From positions 1,404,292-1,468,291 of the forward strand of contig JAWWNJ010000060.1 in assembly GCA_037176885.1 (NCBI GenBank): a stretch of 64,000 nucleotides of DNA. The letters are read 5' to 3'. The stretch's first letter is position 1, and each line of letters starts with the position of its first letter. The position numbers and the translations under genes were made by a program. Origin of the DNA: Favolaschia claudopus (Eukaryota > Basidiomycota > Agaricomycetes > Agaricales > Mycenaceae). Of this stretch, positions 58,676-64,000 are shown piece by piece. The notes under the pieces are model-generated. The model worked only from the letters and a program-made list of their open reading frames with translations, had not been told where the DNA came from and did no database searches.

Positions 58676-58744
58676 GAGGCCTGAAGAGATGATGGATGAT
58701 GTGATTTGGATGTGGGGAGTTGTGGGCAAACTGACAACAAGGCT

Positions 58745-58870
58745 CCTCTTTATATACCTTTTTCCCTTGGCCACCTGCCACCCCTGCCAAACAGAGCCAA
58801 AACTCGAAAACAAAAGGATTGCATTGACAATGGGATGGCCTGAACTAGTACAATGGGATGGCCTTTCAAT
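58745..58870 (-). promoter_or_regulatory. Shared promoter module, copy 3
   Basis: TATA element 58751-58756, then the cttggccacctgccacccc block, the aactcgaaaacaaaaggat block and one full plus one partial 40-bp repeat (tgcattgacaatgggatggc at 58819). Confidence 0.78.
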
Positions 58871-58889
58871 CTCTCCTTCTCAAAACAGC

Positions 58890-59410
58890 CAAAAATGCGC
58901 ACCAGTGTCTTTCTTTAGGGCCTAAGGCTGCTAAATAGATCCAAAAATGCGAAAATTAGGAGAGAACAGAGTGGCATAAAATCAACAAAGCATTATACCC
59001 CCTCAAGGGACTTCAAAAATGCGCAGTTGGCAAGTCCAAAGCCTGTCTTTATGGCCCAAGGCTGCTAAATAGATCAAAAAATGCGAAGTTGAGGCCGGAA
59101 CTACTGAGTTGAATGAAAGGAAGAAAGCAAAAATGCGAACTTCAGAGTTGAACCTCTCTGTTGAATTGAATAAAGGAACCACAAATGCGCACTAGAGCCT
59201 TTCCTTGTGGCCCAGGGGTGTTAAATAGATCAAAAAAATGCGAGCATGAGGGGAGAACAGAGTGGCATAAGGGCAGCAAGGCATTCTAGCCCCTCATAGG
59301 AGTCCAAAAATGCGCCATTAACGAGTCTATAGGGTGTCAACGCTCCCTAGCAAAGTCAAAACTGGGATTGCAACCTTTCAACAGCTTCAAAAATGCGAAA
59401 ATAAGAAAGC
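58890..59410. repeat. AAAAATGCG array, outer part
   Basis: About nine copies, alternating atgcgaa and atgcgcac variants. The cgcac variants near 58893 and 59170 are followed within 20-40 bp by a copy of the TTTA/TAAATA motif, as at 45370 and 46577. Confidence 0.85.
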
Positions 59411-59519
59411 TTCAAGACGAAATGAACAGAAACTTAGCTCGCCAAGCACCCAACTACCTTAACTGGAGTGGTTGCAAAGAACAGTATTCACAGAGATTAC
59501 CACGCAAGGGCAAATCATA

Positions 59520-62500
59520 GAGCCTTGTAGGGTTGACGGTGGCGACTGTGAATTATTTAAGGCTGGCGGGTGGTAAATGGAGGCGGCGGGAATTGATTCT
59601 GGGGCGAAAACGCGCAGCACGGATGTTAGGGTTGGCGACGTCCCTCCCCCGACGGAATCCACCAAAATAGAAAATCTTTCGGCCTGTCCGGGATGAAACC
59701 CTCCAGCACGCAATCCAGCAAGGCAATGCAGGGTTAGGGACGGAATCCACTGTGATCCTAAATTTTTCTTGCATTTTCGGTATGAAGTCGAGGGACACGG
59801 AATCCAGCAAGGCAATGCAGGGGTTAGCGACGGAATCCAGCAAGACGTTGGCGAACTAGCCATTCTGACACCCCCCGCTATATCGTCAGGGCAATCGCGG
59901 GTGACTCGAACCCTCATAGCGTCGAATTGGCGGTGAACATCTGGGTTGGGGCGGTATAGAGCGACTCAAAGCCTTATAGCCTTGAATTGAAGACAACGGA
60001 CTCAACTAGGAGTCGGTGGTGCTTGCGGTCACGATTGGGGTCAAAGCGGTTACAATTCGGCCAAGCCTTATAGCGTTGGAGGTGGTCAATGCGGTTACGA
60101 TTGAGTCAAGCTGTGAGTCGAAGCCTTGTAGCTTTGAATTGAAGTCAAGGGGCCGAGAACGATTACGAGTTGGTGATCATCTGGATTGAGGCGGGTACGG
60201 CCTTGTAGGGTTGACGGTGGCGACTGTGAATTATTTAAGGCTGGCGGATGGTAAATGGAGGCGGCGGGAATTGATTCTGGGGCGAAAACGCGCAGCACGG
60301 ATGTTAGGGTTGGCGACGTCCCTCCCCCGACGGAATCCACCAAAATAGAAAATCTTTCGGCCTGTCCGGGATGAAACCCTCTAGCACGCAATCCAGCAAG
60401 GCAATGCAGGGGTTAGCGACGGAATCCAGCAAGACGTTGGCGAACTAGCCATTCTGACGTCCCCGCTATATCGCGGGCGACCCGAAGCCTTATAGTCTTG
60501 AATTACCGGGGTCGCTTGAATTGAAACGAGTTGGGTGATTACGAGTCGGTGATTATTGGGTCACTGAGGTTACACTTGGGCAAAGCCTTGTAGCGTTGAT
60601 TGAATTGGAGTCCATGCGGTGGCTAAAGCCTTGTAGGGTTGACGGTGGTATTTAAGGCTGGCGGGTGGTAAATGGAGGCGGCGGGAATTGATTCTGGGGC
60701 GAAAACGCGCAGCACGGATGTTAGGGTTGGCGACGTCCCTCCCCCGACGGAATCCACCAAAATAGAAAATCTTTCGGCCTGTCCGGGATGAAACCCTCTA
60801 GCACGCAATCCAGCAAGGCAATGCAGGGGTTAGCGACGGAATCCAGCAAGACGTTGGCGAACTAGCCATTCTGACGTCCCCGCTATATCGCGGGCGACCC
60901 GAAGCCTTATAGTCTTGAATTACCGGGGTCGCTTGAATTGAAACGAGTTGGGTGATTACGAGTCGGTGATTATTGGGTCACTGAGGTTACACTTGGGCAA
61001 AGCCTTGTAGCGTTGATTGAATTGGAGTCCATGCGGTGGCTAAAGCCTTGTAGGGTTGACGGTGGTATTTAAGGCTGGCGGGTGGTAAATGGAGGCGGCG
61101 GGAATTGATTCTGGGGCGAAAACGCGCAGCACGGATGTTAGGGTTGGCGACGTCCCTCCCCCGACGGAATCCACCAAAATAGAAAATCTTTCGGCCTGTC
61201 CGGGATGAAACCCTCCAGCACGCAATCCAGCAAGGCAATGCAGGGTTAGGGACGGAATCCACTGTGATCCTAAATTTTTCTTGCATTTTCGGTATGAAGT
61301 CGAGGGACACGGAATCCAGCAAGGCAATGCAGGGGTTAGCGACGGAATCCAGCAAGACGTTGGCGAACTAGCCATTCTGACACCCCCGCTATATCGTCAG
61401 GGCAATCGCGGGTGACTCGAACCCTCATAGCGTCGAATTGGCGGTGAACATCTGGGTTGGGGCGGTATAGAGCGACTCAAAGCCTTATAGCCTTGAATTG
61501 AAGACAACGGACTCAACTAGGAGTCGGTGGTGCTTGCGGTCACGATTGGGGTCAAAGCGGTTACAATTCGGCCAAGCCTTATAGCGTTGGAGGTGGTCAA
61601 TGCGGTTACGATTGAGTCAAGCTGTGAGTCGAAGCCTTGTAGCTTTGAATTGAAGTCAAGGGGCCGAGAACGATTACGAGTTGGTGATCATCTGGATTGA
61701 GGCGGGTACGGCCTTGTAGGGTTGACGGTGGCGACTGTGAATTATTTAAGGCTGGCGGATGGTAAATGGAGGCGGCGGGAATTGATTCTGGGGCGAAAAC
61801 GCGCAGCACGGATGTTAGGGTTGGCGACGTCCCTCCCCCGACGGAATCCACCAAAATAGAAAATCTTTCGGCCTGTCCGGGATGAAACCCTCTAGCACGC
61901 AATCCAGCAAGGCAATGCAGGGGTTAGCGACGGAATCCAGCAAGACGTTGGCGAACTAGCCATTCTGACGTCCCCGCTATATCGCGGGCGACCCGAAGCC
62001 TTATAGTCTTGAATTACCGGGGTCGCTTGAATTGAAACGAGTTGGGTGATTACGAGTCGGTGATTATTGGGTCACTGAGGTTACACTTGGGCAAAGCCTT
62101 GTAGCGTTGATTGAATTGGAGTCCATGCGGTGGCTAAAGCCTTGTAGGGTTGACGGTGGTATTTAAGGCTGGCGGGTGGTAAATGGAGGCGGCGGGAATT
62201 GATTCTGGGGCGAAAACGCGCAGCACGGATGTTAGGGTTGGCGACGTCCCTCCCCCGACGGAATCCACCAAAATAGAAAATCTTTCGGCCTGTCCGGGAT
62301 GAAACCCTCCAGCACGCAATCCAGCAAGGCAATGCAGGGTTAGGGACGGAATCCACTGTGATCCTAAATTTTTCTTGCATTTTCGGTATGAAGTCGAGGG
62401 ACACGGAATCCAGCAAGGCAATGCAGGGGTTAGCGACGGAATCCAGCAAGACGTTGGCGAACTAGCCATTCTGACACCCCCGCTATATCGTCAGGGCAAT

Positions 62501-63813
62501 CGCGGGTGACTCGAACCCTCATAGCGTCGAATTGGCGGTGAACATCTGGGTTGGGGCGGTATAGAGCGACTCAAAGCCTTATAGCCTTGAATTGAAGACA
62601 ACGGACTCAACTAGGAGTCGGTGGTGCTTGCGGTCACGATTGGGGTCAAAGCGGTTACAATTCGGCCAAGCCTTATAGCGTTGGAGGTGGTCAATGCGGT
62701 TACGATTGAGTCAAGCTGTGAGTCGAAGCCTTGTAGCTTTGAATTGAAGTCAAGGGGCCGAGAACGATTACGAGTTGGTGATCATCTGGATTGAGGCGGG
62801 TACGGCCTTGTAGGGTTGACGGTGGCGACTGTGAATTATTTAAGGCTGGCGGATGGTAAATGGAGGCGGCGGGAATTGATTCTGGGGCGAAAACGCGCAG
62901 CACGGATGTTAGGGTTGGCGACGTCCCTCCCCCGACGGAATCCACCAAAATAGAAAATCTTTCGGCCTGTCCGGGATGAAACCCTCTAGCACGCAATCCA
63001 GCAAGGCAATGCAGGGGTTAGCGACGGAATCCAGCAAGACGTTGGCGAACTAGCCATTCTGACGTCCCCGCTATATCGCGGGCGACCCGAAGCCTTATAG
63101 TCTTGAATTACCGGGGTCGCTTGAATTGAAACGAGTTGGGTGATTACGAGTCGGTGATTATTGGGTCACTCGAGGTTACACTTGGGGCAAAGCCTTGTAG
63201 CGTTGATTGAATTGGAGTCCATGCGGTGGCTAAAGCCCTTGTAGGGTTGACGGTGGTATTTAAGGCTGGCGGGTGGTAAATGGAGGCGGCGGGAATTGAT
63301 TCTGGGGCGAAAACGCGCAGCACGGATGTTAGGGTTGGCGGACGTCCCCTCCCCCGACGGAATCCACCAAAATAGAAAATCTTTCGGCCTGTCCGGGATG
63401 AAACCCTCTAGCACGCAATCCAGCAAGGCAATGCAGGGGTTAGCGACGGAATCCAGCAAGACGTTGGCGAACTAGCCATTCTGACGTCCCCGCTATATCG
63501 CGGGCGACCCGAAGCCTTATAGTCTTGAATTACCGGGGTCGCTTGAATTGAAACGAGTTGGGTGATTACGAGTCGGTGATTATTGGGGTCACTGAGGTTA
63601 CACTTGGGCAAAGCCTTGTAGCGTTGATTGAATTGGAGTCCATGCGGTGGCTAAAAGCCTTGTAGGGTTGACGGTGGTATTTAAGGCTGGCGGGTGGTAA
63701 ATGGAGGCGGCGGGAATTGATTCTGGGGCGAAAACGCGCAGCACGGATGTTAGGGTTGGCGACGTCCCTCCCCCGACGGAATCCACCAAAATAGAAAATC
63801 TTTCGGCCTGTCC
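59520..63813 (+). repeat. Terminal subtelomeric tandem repeats
   Basis: Units begin ccttgtagggttgacggtgg at about 59523, 60201, 60629, 61046, 61712, 62140, 62806, 63237 and 63658. Their lengths are about 678, 428, 417, 666, 428, 666, 431 and 421 bp; the last is cut at 63813 by the telomere. Long units carry an extra segment (cactgtgatcctaaattttt...). The pair long+428 forms a near-identical 1,094-bp higher-order unit repeated twice (61046-63236). Each unit contains gatgttagggtt. Frames of about 100-120 codons on the minus strand recur with the unit and are not genes. Confidence 0.95.
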
Positions 63814-64000
63814 TAGGTTAGGTTAGGGTTAGGGTTAGGGTTAGGGTTAGGGTTAGGGTTAGGGTTAGGGTTAGGGGTTAGGGTTAGGGTTAGGGTTAGG
63901 TTAGGGTTAGGGTTAGGGTTAGGGTTAGGGTTAGGGTTAGGTTAGGGTTAGGGTTAGGGTTAGGTTAGGATTAGGGGTTAGGGTTAGGTTAGGTTAGGGT
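63814..64000 (+). repeat. Telomere, (TTAGGG)n
   Basis: About 30 repeats of TTAGGG run to the end, with some TTAGG and TTAGGGG variants, first at the join (taggttaggttagggtt) and again near the end. The G-rich strand reads 5'->3' outward, as for a right chromosome end. The join is within a subtelomeric unit, right after ttcggcctgtc. Confidence 0.98.

Larger units (their letters stand above)
43921..59235. repeat. Dispersed TTTA...TAAATA inverted-repeat motif (about 20 copies)
   Basis: A 24-30 bp motif begins (T)TTATTTAAC or CTTTAGGGCC and ends (G)GCTGCTAAATA or TGTTAAATAA. Approximate starts: 43921, 45391, 46591, 47183, 47300, 47838, 50220, 50274, 50368, 51494, 52393, 54212, 54364, 54780, 56064, 56778, 58032, 58912, 59050 and 59212. 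Those at 47183, 47300 and 47838 lie in introns of the ParB/Srx-like gene. Those at 51494, 52393, 54212, 54364, 54780 and 56064 lie in introns of the helicase gene or its 5' UTR. The others are intergenic. The arms are complementary (TTTA/TAAA, often GCC/GGC). Confidence 0.75.

Noticed and set aside
59550..63790. Recurring minus-strand open frames of about 100-120 codons in the terminal repeats
   Set aside because: They repeat with the unit, vary in frame between unit types and show no promoter or domain. They are by-products of the tandem repeat.

Overview
This is the right-hand end of a fungal chromosome. The last 187 bases are (TTAGGG)n running off the 3' edge of the + strand. The genes point to a mushroom-forming basidiomycete (Agaricomycetes): many very short introns (about 41-62 bp), a hydrophobin-like protein, an HMG-box regulator of the fungal mating-factor type, MFS sugar and amino-acid permeases, a DXO/Rai1 decapping enzyme, and a telomere-linked RecQ-type helicase preceded by two C2H2-like fingers.

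Layout. 0-2 kb: the 3' part of a Tnp2/CACTA-like transposase and a small convergent gene. 2-24 kb: ordinary chromosome arm, with an HMG-box factor (4.8-6.3 kb), a 14-exon sugar transporter (6.8-9.1 kb, -), an unclear stretch (9.1-15 kb), a 331-bp MITE with perfect 18-bp ends (15.0 kb), a hydrophobin-like gene missing two of eight cysteines (15.6-16.0 kb), an amino-acid permease (16.7-19.2 kb, -), a conserved-looking hypothetical gene with a frame break (20.6-21.4 kb) and a DXO/Rai1 enzyme (22.1-23.5 kb). 23.7-39.7 kb: a duplicated zone with two copies of an F-box-like gene, the second frame-disrupted, two copies of a GC-rich repeat block (A) and two of a roughly 2-kb non-coding block (B), plus a multi-pass membrane protein. 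39.9-42.8 kb: a small gene split cleanly by a 2.2-kb hAT-like element with an 8-bp target duplication.

The subtelomeric domain starts near 43.8 kb and is built from unusual parts: a G-rich tandem repeat; arrays of the word AAAAATGCG at a constant 51-52 bp spacing; three small inward-facing genes that share a promoter module but not their proteins; a multi-exon ParB/Srx-like gene that has no CpG over about 3.1 kb and carries several frame breaks; an intact 7-exon gene of about 1,620 residues for a telomere-linked helicase, including three consecutive GC-AG introns; and about 20 copies of a short TTTA...TAAATA inverted-repeat motif that sits inside most introns of the two large genes and also between genes. 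Decayed copies of the terminal repeat lie at 50.7 and 56.9 kb, so the domain has probably been next to a telomere more than once. From 59.5 kb to the telomere there are tandem 417/428/666-bp units.

The helicase most likely plays the role of yeast Y' or fungal TLH helicases. The regular CpG-retaining sites beside a ParB/Srx-fold protein, the shared promoters and the intron motif suggest that the 43.8-59.4 kb block is a co-evolved subtelomeric unit. Its biology beyond the helicase is inference. All exon coordinates were derived by hand from splice signals and reading frame.
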